Assembly: GCA_002502365.1 (NCBI GenBank)
Contig: DAOJ01000087.1
Span: 10,239 to 34,563 of the forward strand
DNA length: 24,325 bases
Direction: 5' to 3'
DNA from: Euryarchaeota archaeon UBA106
GTDB lineage: Archaea; Thermoplasmatota; Poseidoniia; Poseidoniales; Thalassarchaeaceae
Shown: positions 17,498 to 24,325 of the stretch, in pieces
How the letters are laid out: each line of letters opens with the position of its first letter
Numbering within the stretch: the stretch's first letter is position 1
Program-made: the position numbers and the translations under genes
The notes under the pieces: model-generated
What the model was told of the DNA's origin: nothing
The model's input: the letters and a program-made list of their open reading frames with translations, nothing else
Databases searched by the model: none

Positions 17498-18361
17498 TCA
17501 GAGGAAAGCACCACAACCAGTGCAGTATGCGGTTCCGCTATTATTGACAGCACCACACTCTTTACAGGAGATTACAGATCTATCCTTTGTAGAAGTTTTT
17601 ACTGATGACCATTGATTTTCTTCCTCAATATCCCAATTAGTTTGATTACTTGATTTAGCAGATTTTTTACTAGCGATTTTTTCTGCTTTGGCGGCAGCCC
17701 TAGCAGCAGCTTTCTCTGCTTTCAGGGCTGCCTTGGCCTGCTTTGCAGCTTGTTTTTTCTCCTTTCTCTCCAACTTAGCAGCATTCTTTTCCCTACGTGC
17801 CAATTCTTTTGCGAGTCTACGCTTAGCTGAAGCTTCTGCACTGGAACTGAACGAACCTGTCTGCTTTTCAGGAACTTCTGAATCTGTCGAATCTATTCGC
17901 AAATTACCAGCAATACCTTCCACCTGAACGTCTACATCCATTCGTGTGTCTTGGGAATCTAATTCAATCTCATTTCCTTCCTTATTCAAATCGGAGATAC
18001 GTCCACTCATTCTTTGTTGGATTCGTAAACCTGACCTTCCTTTCGGTGTTATTTGTGCCTGTGCCTCTAAGCGTTCCAAAGCCGCATCCCCACGCCCCCA
18101 GAGGCCCTTATCTTCCATTTTGTACATTTTCGAAAGTCCTTTGATGGCACTAGACCGGTGGTATTCATGGTCCTCAACCACTCTGTACTTTAGGTACATG
18201 ATTATTCCCAAAATTATTGCTAATGAGTGTATTACGACTTGGGCTATAATATCCTCTATCAGTAATTCTTCGATATTGGGTAGGCCAAATCTCAAGGCCA
18301 CAACACAGACTGTTGGAGCAAAAAGCAAAGCCATGCTAATCAGCGGAGAACGCTCTGCCAT
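17498..18361 (-). CDS. Two-pass membrane protein with Lys/Ala-rich coil and C-terminal zinc ribbon
   Basis: The function is unknown. The 287-residue protein has two hydrophobic helices near its N-terminus (about 8-26 and 38-59). A charged region follows, then a highly biased Lys/Ala/Glu segment (about 175-236) likely to form a long coiled coil or disordered linker. It ends with a compact zinc ribbon, CKECG...YCTGCGAFL (C266, C269, C280, C283). The layout, with membrane anchor, spacer and zinc ribbon, suggests a cytoplasm-facing tethered adaptor; this is inference. The start is ATG at 18361, with AGGAGG seven bases upstream; the frame continues upstream but without a better site. It is the first gene of a probable two-gene unit with dnaJ and is divergent from the UPF0201 gene. 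Confidence 0.85.
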   Translation of the reverse strand: MAERSPLISMALLFAPTVCVVALRFGLPNIEELLIEDIIAQVVIHSLAIILGIIMYLKYRVVEDHEYHRSSAIKGLSKMYKMEDKGLWGRGDAALERLEAQAQITPKGRSGLRIQQRMSGRISDLNKEGNEIELDSQDTRMDVDVQVEGIAGNLRIDSTDSEVPEKQTGSFSSSAEASAKRRLAKELARREKNAAKLERKEKKQAAKQAKAALKAEKAAARAAAKAEKIASKKSAKSSNQTNWDIEEENQWSSVKTSTKDRSVISCKECGAVNNSGTAYCTGCGAFL

Positions 18362-18368
18362 GATGTGG

Positions 18369-18374
18369 CCTCCT
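18369..18374 (-). promoter_or_regulatory. Shine-Dalgarno site for the 287-residue membrane protein
   Basis: AGGAGG on the minus strand lies seven bases before the ATG at 18361 and fixes that start. Confidence 0.7.
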
Positions 18375-18429
18375 AAATCCAAGGTTTGAATCATTCGCGA
18401 TATTGTGAGACACACATACCATAGATATC

Positions 18430-18969
18430 ATGACCCTCCTTTCAGCCGAGAATATTGTGGAACCAATCATTACTGTATCAACTGTAGTGGAAAATCACGA
18501 GGATATCTCTATGGTTAACGGTGCGGTTACAAGATTGTTTCCGGATTGGGATTGTAAGAATCCACAACCAAAACAAGAATACCCAATTATTCGTGAGGCA
18601 GAAGTCCTTACTGGAAATTCAGATTCACTTTCATCGGTAATTGAGAATTGTAAAAATAATCGTATTTTGGATACCGCCCTTGATGCAATGACTCTGAATT
18701 TAATTGATGATTGTACAAGTTTTTTCCTGTCCCGACAAGCGGCATTTGTTGGAAAGGTATCATTTGTTGTAGACGAGTCACCTATGGGAGGAGTAATTGA
18801 AGTAGGTTTGCAAGGAGAAAACCTTGGGTTATGGTTAGAGCAACAAACCTGGCATGAAGGCAGAAATAGCATACCTAGAACTGTTGGGGATGATTTACAG
18901 ATGGAGAATGATGGAACTCCTAAGGAATGGTTCGATAATAGGGGTAGGAGAACCGTAAATTTGGACTAA
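18430..18969 (+). CDS. UPF0201 family protein (COG1931)
   Basis: This archaeal family has no established function; its members are small alpha/beta proteins with a fold related to RNA-binding ribosomal proteins. The 179-residue protein shows the family's typical blocks: an N-terminal strand followed by a VNGAVTRLFPDW helix (VxxAIxNLFP in the family), 'NNRILDTALDAM' matching the RxQRIxDxAR region, and 'FFLSRQAAFVGKVSFVVDES' matching the highly conserved LNKQAAFxGKVxF block, followed by PMGGVIEV (usually PLGPI.V). The C-terminal 40 or so residues are less conserved. No ribosome-binding site precedes the ATG, so a leaderless transcript is possible. It is divergent from the 287-residue membrane protein gene and overlaps the end of the convergent Pcp-Nudix gene by four bases. 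Confidence 0.88.
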   Translation: MTLLSAENIVEPIITVSTVVENHEDISMVNGAVTRLFPDWDCKNPQPKQEYPIIREAEVLTGNSDSLSSVIENCKNNRILDTALDAMTLNLIDDCTSFFLSRQAAFVGKVSFVVDESPMGGVIEVGLQGENLGLWLEQQTWHEGRNSIPRTVGDDLQMENDGTPKEWFDNRGRRTVNLD

Positions 18970-20006
18970 TTTCTAGGGATACCTGATTTCATCCATTCTT
19001 CAATTAGAGGTTTGTCTGCAGGTAACCATTTTACGGAATTTAGAGATCTTTGGTCTAACCACTTGATAACGTCATGTTCGATTGGAATTATTGTATAAGA
19101 GTCAACTATCCCACAATCCCAGATATACAATGATACAAATCTATCTTCGTATTCATGATATATTGTAGCCACCTTACTCTTTGGATTAACATGGATTCCT
19201 AATTCTTCAAAAATTTCTCTTCTAAGTGCTGTTTCCTCGGATTCTCCGGGGTCAATCTTCCCACCAGGAAATTCCCACCACCCTCCCCAAGCATCCTCTG
19301 GAGGCCTACGACAGGATAGAATACGATTGTTTGAATCAAATAATAGAGCCCCGACTACTCTTAATGTCGGTTTAATTGCAAGTATTTGGATTATACGAGA
19401 TATTACTTCGATTTGTCTGTCTAAATCAATTTCCTCTTCGGGAGGCAAATGGATAAATATCGCAGGGATTTTTTGATTGTTTGACTCTATAGAATTGAGT
19501 GTTCTAAAAAAAGTTTCATTACATACAAAAGAACCTGCATTTTCACTCCATTGCACATCTTCTTCTTCCTCAAATTCCTCATCCAAAATATGCTTAGAAA
19601 CTGTAGTTTGATATTTTAGAGGGGCATCTTTCACTATTTCTTCATTAGATATTCTTCCGGAATTATCTGCTATTGAAAAGTCCGATTTATTATGGGCCCA
19701 ACGCTCCATAGAAATTATTTTCCTTGATTCGGCTAGACCCATTTGAATAATTGCGTCATATTTTTCGCCATTTTGAATTTTTTCTGATACTGTACGTGAG
19801 CCCGCTTCATCGCAGGTTAACAGCAAGGGCTCGATAGAAATTCCAGATATCACTTTCGATTGTAAAATCGTCATTACTTTATTAGATACATTCACCTTAT
19901 TCCTTCCGAAGGCAGGGAAGGAGGTCAGCAGAACCCTCTTTTCCACAGCCGACCGAATAACTGTCGGTAGTTGTGTTTTGCGTGCACGAAGCATCGTCAG
20001 ATTCAT
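18966..20006 (-). CDS. Pyroglutamyl peptidase (C15)-Nudix hydrolase fusion protein
   Basis: One uninterrupted frame joins two enzymes. Residues about 24-212 match pyrrolidone-carboxylate peptidase, which removes N-terminal pyroglutamate: VLLTSFPAFGRNKVN at the start, ISMERWAHN with E101, AGSFVCNETFF with C162, and AIFIHLPPE with H186 supply the Glu-Cys-His catalytic set. Residues about 213-346 are a MutT/NudG-like Nudix hydrolase: GGWWEFPGGK leads into a perfect Nudix box (G249, E255, R263, E264, E267, E268, G270), preceded by LLFDSNNRILSCRRPPED. Such domains usually remove oxidised or otherwise unwanted nucleoside triphosphates. An acidic insert (FEEEED, near 145-150) lies in the peptidase half. 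The ATG at 20006 is used; ATG at 19994 or GTG at 19946 (giving MEKRVLLTSF, closest to normal Pcp starts) are alternatives. Confidence 0.92.
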   Translation of the reverse strand: MNLTMLRARKTQLPTVIRSAVEKRVLLTSFPAFGRNKVNVSNKVMTILQSKVISGISIEPLLLTCDEAGSRTVSEKIQNGEKYDAIIQMGLAESRKIISMERWAHNKSDFSIADNSGRISNEEIVKDAPLKYQTTVSKHILDEEFEEEEDVQWSENAGSFVCNETFFRTLNSIESNNQKIPAIFIHLPPEEEIDLDRQIEVISRIIQILAIKPTLRVVGALLFDSNNRILSCRRPPEDAWGGWWEFPGGKIDPGESEETALRREIFEELGIHVNPKSKVATIYHEYEDRFVSLYIWDCGIVDSYTIIPIEHDVIKWLDQRSLNSVKWLPADKPLIEEWMKSGIPRN

Positions 20007-20031
20007 TCGCCTTATGCTTTGCCAAAGGTCA

Positions 20032-20361
20032 ATGGCAAGTGATTATGTCGTGCAAGTCGTCGAAGACGATGTTGACGACACAGGGCCTCTGGGTGTTGTT
20101 AGAGTCATCTGGTACGAAATCAGTGGGGGAATCGGCCCATGGGGTGCACTTAGGCCATTAATTGCTATAATATTGGCATTGATTCCCTTCTTTTTCATCG
20201 GACAACACTTTAATCGACAACATCGTAAAGCTGCTAGTTGGTTTGCTGTACAATTCCCGCTTATCCTCACCATAGTGTTGTGGCCTGTTCTGTATGTCTG
20301 GTCAATCGGAGATGCTTGGTGGGTTTCAAGTGGTATTGTCGCTAGAACAGAATCTAGGTAG
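20032..20361 (+). CDS. Small two-pass membrane protein
   Basis: The 109-residue product has no recognised family. A short N-terminal region (MASDYVVQVVEDDVDDTGPL) is followed by a hydrophobic helix (about residues 42-60, LIAIILALIPFFFIG), a basic loop (HFNRQHRKAAS) and a second helix (about 70-90, FPLILTIVLWPVLYVWSIG). The C-terminus (about 90-109) is short. The ATG at 20032 is preceded by AAAGGTC, a short-spaced candidate ribosome-binding site; the frame extends upstream to 19978 but would then overlap the divergent Pcp-Nudix gene. It ends eight bases before trhO and probably shares its transcript. Confidence 0.75.
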   Translation: MASDYVVQVVEDDVDDTGPLGVVRVIWYEISGGIGPWGALRPLIAIILALIPFFFIGQHFNRQHRKAASWFAVQFPLILTIVLWPVLYVWSIGDAWWVSSGIVARTESR

Positions 20362-20369
20362 GTTGCGTA

Positions 20370-21212
20370 ATGGTGGGAAAAATTGTCAATATTGCCGGGT
20401 ATAAATTTGTAGATTTACCCGACCGAGACGAACTTCGAGAACCATTCAAATCAGTCTGTGACGAAGTCGGTTTACTAGGTACGATATTGCTTAGTCATGA
20501 AGGAATAAACTTCTTCCTATCAGGTAGTCAATCTTCAATTGATTCATTTATTGAATATCTAGAAAAGGATTCACGATTCATCAACATTCCACTAAAAATT
20601 TCTTACAGCGAAAGAATGTCGTTTCGTAGAATGAATGTGAGATTGAAAAAAGAAATCATTTCTCTTGGACTAGAGTCAATAAGACCGTCTGAATCTACCG
20701 GTGAAACAATTTCCCCCTCTACCTTCAAATCTTGGTTAGACGAAGGTAGAGAAATTGTCGTCCTAGACACTAGGAATGATTACGAGGTGCGTTTAGGTAC
20801 TTTCGAAGGAGCGGTCGACCTCAATTTATCGACATTCAGGGCATTTCCGGACGCTCTTGCAAAGTCTGAAATTGACAAAAATCAGACTGTGGTAATGTTC
20901 TGTACAGGTGGAATCCGTTGTGAAAAAGCTAGTGCGGTTATGATGCAACAAGGATGGTCGGACGTCAGACAATTGGAAGGAGGAATTCTTGGTTACTTCG
21001 AAGAGGTTGGCGGAGAACATTGGAATGGCGATTGTTTCGTTTTTGACCGAAGGGTTGCCCTTGATCCTGCACTTGAGGAGACTACAACTCAAATGTGTTG
21101 GGCCTGTAGAGAGCCATTAACTGAAGAAGAAATGGAAAGTGAACAATATGAGATCGCTAATTACTGTCCGTATTGCATTGAAGATACTAGAACCCTTCAG
21201 GGAGCTCCATAG
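20370..21212 (+). CDS. trhO: tRNA uridine 5-hydroxylation protein TrhO (YceA-type rhodanese)
   Basis: TrhO, as characterised in Enterobacteria and Bacillus, catalyses oxygen-dependent 5-hydroxylation of wobble uridine 34 in certain tRNAs. The protein has the N-terminal acylphosphatase-like domain with the LLSHEGIN motif (residues 40-47). The rhodanese domain follows (about 115-215), with VLDTRNDYEVRLGTFEGA, active-site C178 in FCTGGIRCEKAS, and QLEGGILGYFEEVGGEHWNG. The C-terminal extension bears two CxxC pairs (C243/C246, C266/C269), a probable zinc site. At 280 residues it is a little shorter than the E. coli protein. The ATG at 20370 follows a TAGGTTG stretch. TrhO is mainly a bacterial family, so transfer into an archaeon is plausible. 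Its 3' end overlaps the convergent gene by 26 bases. Confidence 0.94.
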   Translation: MVGKIVNIAGYKFVDLPDRDELREPFKSVCDEVGLLGTILLSHEGINFFLSGSQSSIDSFIEYLEKDSRFINIPLKISYSERMSFRRMNVRLKKEIISLGLESIRPSESTGETISPSTFKSWLDEGREIVVLDTRNDYEVRLGTFEGAVDLNLSTFRAFPDALAKSEIDKNQTVVMFCTGGIRCEKASAVMMQQGWSDVRQLEGGILGYFEEVGGEHWNGDCFVFDRRVALDPALEETTTQMCWACREPLTEEEMESEQYEIANYCPYCIEDTRTLQGAP

Positions 21213-21657
21213 GACTAAACAAATGGCCAGGGCTGGTGGCTTCAGCCATCTGAATTCTTAGACGCATTTCCCAATCACGGAGTAGTGTAATTACTGATGA
21301 AAAAGGTATTTCTGCGCCATTGATTATCACTCTAATCATGGTGTCAAGTATGTCCATCCTATCTTCATCCAGTGTGCCTAGAAGCTTATCCAAAGGAAAG
21401 GACTCTATTGTTGGAGCATTGTATTTCTGGTCTATATCCCACGGTTGTGAAATATTTTCGGGTAATTTTTCACCACTTTCTGAGGCTGTACGATTTAATG
21501 ATTCAAGTAGAGTACGGATATATTTTGAAACTACCAATGAAACCTCTATTACGGGTAAGTTATATTGCTTCACGAAGTTTACCATATTTTCTTGGAGGAA
21601 TAGTAACCTTTCTTCTACAGGTGAATCAGGAGCTGGGATCTTGGTATTCTCATCCAA
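21187..21657 (-). CDS. Hypothetical protein, 156 residues
   Basis: No family is recognised. The product is soluble, predominantly helical-looking and acidic, with segments such as VEERLLFLQENMVNFVKQY, EVSLVVSKYIRTLLESL and DKLLGTLDEDRMDILDTMIR. There is no cysteine pair or membrane helix. The TTG at 21657 is chosen because AGGTGA lies five bases before it, the same arrangement as in uS15; a GTG at 21666 is three codons upstream but sits within the ribosome-binding site. Its 3' end overlaps the last 26 bases of the convergent trhO gene. It starts 22 bases after the end of the large repeat protein gene on the same strand, so it may be a downstream operon member. Confidence 0.72.
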   Translation of the reverse strand: MDENTKIPAPDSPVEERLLFLQENMVNFVKQYNLPVIEVSLVVSKYIRTLLESLNRTASESGEKLPENISQPWDIDQKYNAPTIESFPLDKLLGTLDEDRMDILDTMIRVIINGAEIPFSSVITLLRDWEMRLRIQMAEATSPGHLFSPMELPEGF

Positions 21658-21662
21658 TGATA

Positions 21663-21668
21663 TCACCT
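21663..21668 (-). promoter_or_regulatory. Shine-Dalgarno site for the 156-residue protein
   Basis: AGGTGA on the minus strand lies five bases before the TTG at 21657 and argues against the GTG at 21666, which falls inside the site. Confidence 0.55.
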
Positions 21669-21679
21669 AAAATCTGCCT

Positions 21680-24325
21680 CTAGGAGAAATCAATAGACCT
21701 CGTATCATATCTCATTGGTGAGCCACTATCTCCCCAAACCCCATCGATGATGTCATCATTAATTTCAAACCAATCATTGTACCAATCACCATCTGAGTCC
21801 CAATTAGTTGGATCAGTACCGTCTGCAAAATTATCCCCGTCTATATCTATATTCCACCATCCATAGACATATTCTCCTAAGCCTATATTGGGCAGATGGT
21901 ATTGATCTCCTGCAAATCTATTGTAAGAATCTGCCCACACACCATTGACTAGAATTTCATCATCGTTTGTATTTACCACTTGGTAATCTATATCGTTATC
22001 GTCAATAATTAATGTGTATAATTGGTTTGAATTGTAAGTGCCATCTTCATTTGCAATCGCGTACATTTTGAAATAATTTGTTGTGATTCCTGAACTACCA
22101 GAACATAGGCCCAGGAGAGACTCTCTTAGTTGCCACCACTCCACAACTATATTCCCATAACAATCCACAAGATTTGCTTGCCGAACTAATTGAGGAGAGG
22201 AGAGTGTAGCATTAGAAATACCGTAATACTCTTGGAAATTATTGTATGGGATGTATACACAATTACCCCCAGTACAGTCCCAACCTCCGTCATTGTCAGC
22301 ATCTTGTCCCGCATCAGATGGGTCAGTCGCATCATGAGTGAACCAAGTCCATTCAAGATTTGGTCTACCAATTACCCCACCGTTGACAGTGACCGGTTTC
22401 AATACGCTAGGAGTGATCTGATACCAATCCACTGATATTTTTAGATATGAAGACCAATTATCATTGGTTTCATTCCAACCTCTAAAGTACTCATAAAAAT
22501 CAGGCATCATATCGCCATCAGTATCATTGTCTAAAGGATTAGTTCCATATTTGAATACCTCTCGGCCATCTGAAAGATTCAAATTTTGAACATAATCAAC
22601 CACTAACCCTCCAATAAATACCGGCTCCATGACATTTGAGTCTTCATCACTATCCAATTTAAGCGGATGAGTTCCATTGTTGAATTCCATGATATTTGTG
22701 AAAAATAATTCAGTATTTGATTGTGGTATTTGATCAATTGGAGGTGCTAAAATGAACTCTCTGTTATCCCATACACCTTGCTCGGAAACATTGTCAAATT
22801 GTGTTCTATCATACCAACCATCTGCATCGGGGTCATAGTTCACATCCAACGGATTTAGAGGATTCAGAGACCAGCGATAATCGTTAACAGGTAACCATTC
22901 GCCGTAAATTGAATAGCAGAACTCCCACCCATCAGGTAGTCCATCACTGTCCGAATCAGAATTTGATGGATCCGATACACCTGCCAAGCTGATGTTGAAA
23001 TTATCATAATCTATTGAATTTATCAGGCTCGCTCTATCACTAGATTTCGTATCCTTGGTAGAAAATAAAACCCAGAGTCTATCATTTGCAGCTTGTTCAC
23101 TCATGGCTTTTTCATCCATATATGCATTTATGGTGTCTTGACCATAAGAGACCAATCCTGTACCGTTTGGTATCGTATCAATTGCAGATCTTTTCCCATA
23201 AACTCGGGCATCATATTCTGCAAGATTGTCGAAAGATTCTGAGTCTGAAATCACCCCATCTCCATTACAATCAAATGAATCATCGTCACTATCTTCATGA
23301 ATGTCAACATCAGTAAGTGGGTTCATAGTCCATATGTTATCTTCTAAATTCCATTCTGTAAACCAATATTCGTATCCATCACTCATACCGTCTCTATCGG
23401 TATCATCAGAATTTGGATCTGTAATTCCCAATAAGGCCAGTAACAGTGGTTTCGCCGGTTCTCCATCTTGCCAATCATTAAACTGCTGAAGAGCTATGTC
23501 TGCCCTACCTTCTTTATTGAAAAGAATTCTATACACTCTATTAATTGCCTCATTAGGATCTAGTGCTTCTGCTTCTTCCCACATTCGAGGAGCATCTGGA
23601 GGAGATAGACCGCCATTTTGCGGATTTTTATTGGTTAGGTTCAACTCAACAAGGTCTGTTATTCCATCTCTATCTGAATCATAATTTCCATCCCCCGCGA
23701 TAAGTGGGTTTAATGTCCAGGTTTCATCAGTCATGTTCCATCTGGTAAACATCAGTTCTATACCGTCAAGAAGGCCATCACCATCGGTATCAGGTTCATT
23801 GGGATTTGCTGTGTATCCTCTTTGTTGAATTTCTTCTTGGCTAAGGAAGGTGCCGAAGGAAAGTGTAGATTCCGCGGATAACCAAGGTGTTGCAAGTGAC
23901 TCACCTCCTACATTCAAAAGGTAAAATTGGGGAACTGTAGTAAGGCCATCTATTTCACTTAAGTTGCCGTCGATGACGTTGTATTCTTCCCAATTATTCA
24001 TTCCATCTCCATCAGGGTCTCCAACTTGATCTCGTTCATCTACTGGGTTGAGAGTCCAAGATTCATCAAATAAACTCCATCTAGCATGATAAAATTCCCA
24101 TCCATCAGGCATTCCATCACCGTCTGAATCTGAAGATAAGGGGTTAGCTGATCCAACATCCTCACTAGTAGTCCCGTTGATTAAGCTACGATACGCAGTG
24201 CTGGTTTTGGCTCCAAATGATGACCCCGCAAAGCCCTGCCAAGAATCATGAGTCAAAAGAGTAGTAAAATTATCGGGGAAATTTAATCCGGATTCTGTTG
24301 AGTCTGAATAAATAATTTGATCCTT
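21680..24325 (-). CDS. Large secreted protein with TSP3-like calcium-binding repeats (N-terminus outside window)
   Basis: The frame is open to the right edge, so the N-terminus and any signal peptide are missing; 881 residues are visible. The sequence is very rich in Asp, Asn and Trp and contains repeated calcium-loop motifs of the thrombospondin type 3 kind, such as DSDGDGMPDGWEF, DPDGDGMNNWEEY, DTDGDGLLDGIEL, DTDRDGMSDGYEY, DSDSDGLPDGWEF and NDTDGDMMPDFYEY. Four of these units carry a shared extension ending in W(T/S)(L/M)NPL before a second calcium loop. There is no membrane helix or sorting signal at the C-terminus (YDTRSIDFS). It is probably an extracellular structural or adhesive protein whose fold depends on calcium. 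No catalytic domain is seen in the visible part. The 156-residue protein gene follows 22 bases downstream. Confidence 0.9.
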   Translation of the reverse strand, partial: KDQIIYSDSTESGLNFPDNFTTLLTHDSWQGFAGSSFGAKTSTAYRSLINGTTSEDVGSANPLSSDSDGDGMPDGWEFYHARWSLFDESWTLNPVDERDQVGDPDGDGMNNWEEYNVIDGNLSEIDGLTTVPQFYLLNVGGESLATPWLSAESTLSFGTFLSQEEIQQRGYTANPNEPDTDGDGLLDGIELMFTRWNMTDETWTLNPLIAGDGNYDSDRDGITDLVELNLTNKNPQNGGLSPPDAPRMWEEAEALDPNEAINRVYRILFNKEGRADIALQQFNDWQDGEPAKPLLLALLGITDPNSDDTDRDGMSDGYEYWFTEWNLEDNIWTMNPLTDVDIHEDSDDDSFDCNGDGVISDSESFDNLAEYDARVYGKRSAIDTIPNGTGLVSYGQDTINAYMDEKAMSEQAANDRLWVLFSTKDTKSSDRASLINSIDYDNFNISLAGVSDPSNSDSDSDGLPDGWEFCYSIYGEWLPVNDYRWSLNPLNPLDVNYDPDADGWYDRTQFDNVSEQGVWDNREFILAPPIDQIPQSNTELFFTNIMEFNNGTHPLKLDSDEDSNVMEPVFIGGLVVDYVQNLNLSDGREVFKYGTNPLDNDTDGDMMPDFYEYFRGWNETNDNWSSYLKISVDWYQITPSVLKPVTVNGGVIGRPNLEWTWFTHDATDPSDAGQDADNDGGWDCTGGNCVYIPYNNFQEYYGISNATLSSPQLVRQANLVDCYGNIVVEWWQLRESLLGLCSGSSGITTNYFKMYAIANEDGTYNSNQLYTLIIDDNDIDYQVVNTNDDEILVNGVWADSYNRFAGDQYHLPNIGLGEYVYGWWNIDIDGDNFADGTDPTNWDSDGDWYNDWFEINDDIIDGVWGDSGSPMRYDTRSIDFS
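22450..24145 (-). repeat. Diverged protein-coding repeats: TSP3-like loops with WTLNP extension
   Basis: Within the large secreted protein, four units lie at about 24000-24145, 23650-23795, 23220-23410 and 22800-22965. Each encodes D(S/T)DxDGxxDGxE, then an aromatic-rich segment with a W, then W(T/S)(L/M)NPL and, 8-15 residues later, a second Asp-rich loop. A fifth, shorter unit lies near 22450-22530. Related DNA such as CCATCAGG...CCATCACCGTCTGAATC recurs, but the copies have diverged, so this is an old protein-level repeat, not a recent duplication. Confidence 0.8.

Noticed and set aside
17946..18389. A 147-codon open frame on the plus strand opposite the Lys/Ala-rich membrane protein gene
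   Set aside because: The minus-strand frame has a strong AGGAGG site, membrane helices and a zinc ribbon; the plus frame has no site and Ser/Pro-rich composition typical of a shadow.
18495..18872. A 125-codon minus-strand frame opposite the UPF0201 gene
   Set aside because: The plus strand carries clear family motifs; the minus frame has none.
18966..20006. Possibility that the Pcp-Nudix fusion arises from a frameshift between two genes
   Set aside because: The frame is uninterrupted and both halves are in register with intact motifs; nothing in the sequence suggests a lost stop, although relatives should be compared.
22450..24145. Recurring short DNA words that might suggest a CRISPR or satellite array
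   Set aside because: They are in frame, diverged and encode calcium-loop repeats in one protein; spacing is irregular and there are no cas genes.

Overview
The window reads as a gene-dense piece of a marine Euryarchaeota genome, most likely Poseidoniia (Marine Group II, Thermoplasmatota). The archaeal assignment rests on several genes. The glutamyl-tRNA synthetase is of archaeal type, as are the PheRS beta subunit, ribosomal protein uS15 and RNase HII. There is also an archaeosine synthase (ArcS) and a UPF0201-family protein, both archaeal families. The Poseidoniia placement is inference from the mix of these genes with very large secreted or membrane proteins, a DnaJ, a bacterial-type TrhO, moderate-to-low GC (judged by eye) and many TTG/GTG starts. 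No mobile element, CRISPR array, rRNA or tRNA gene was found. All intergenic gaps are under about 100 bases, except 3082-3371, which holds one small minus-strand gene.

Layout. (1) 1-3081, plus strand: the 3' part of a glutamate-synthase-like GXGXG protein, then pheT. (2) 3092-3286, minus: a small charged protein. (3) 3372-10823, plus, closely packed: a membrane-anchored SGNH-hydrolase-like surface protein, rnhB, gltX, and a signal-peptide protein with three C-terminal membrane segments and a zinc ribbon. (4) 10828-14108, minus: arcS, the uS15 gene, and a 288-residue protein in the position where many archaea carry a RecJ/GAN-type DHH protein. (5) 14171-16306, plus: a single-pass receptor-like surface protein. 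(6) 16301-18361, minus: a two-pass membrane protein with a Lys/Ala-rich coil and zinc ribbon, then dnaJ. (7) 18430-18969, plus: a UPF0201 protein. (8) 18966-20006, minus: a fusion of a pyroglutamyl peptidase (C15) and a Nudix hydrolase. (9) 20032-21212, plus: a small two-pass membrane protein and trhO. (10) 21187-24325, minus: an unknown 156-residue protein and the C-terminal 881 residues of a secreted protein built from calcium-binding, TSP3-like Asp-rich repeats.

Functionally, much of the window concerns translation: two aminoacyl-tRNA synthetase genes, two tRNA modification genes (arcS for archaeosine at position 15, trhO for wobble-uridine 5-hydroxylation) and a ribosomal protein. Interleaved with these are at least four large extracytoplasmic proteins of unknown role. 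The most unusual item is the Pcp-Nudix fusion, in which the expected catalytic residues of both halves appear intact. Other points of interest are a probable DHH relative lacking catalytic motifs beside uS15, unusual HIGH and KMSKS signatures in GluRS, and the repeated 'WTLNP' module in the TSP3-like protein.
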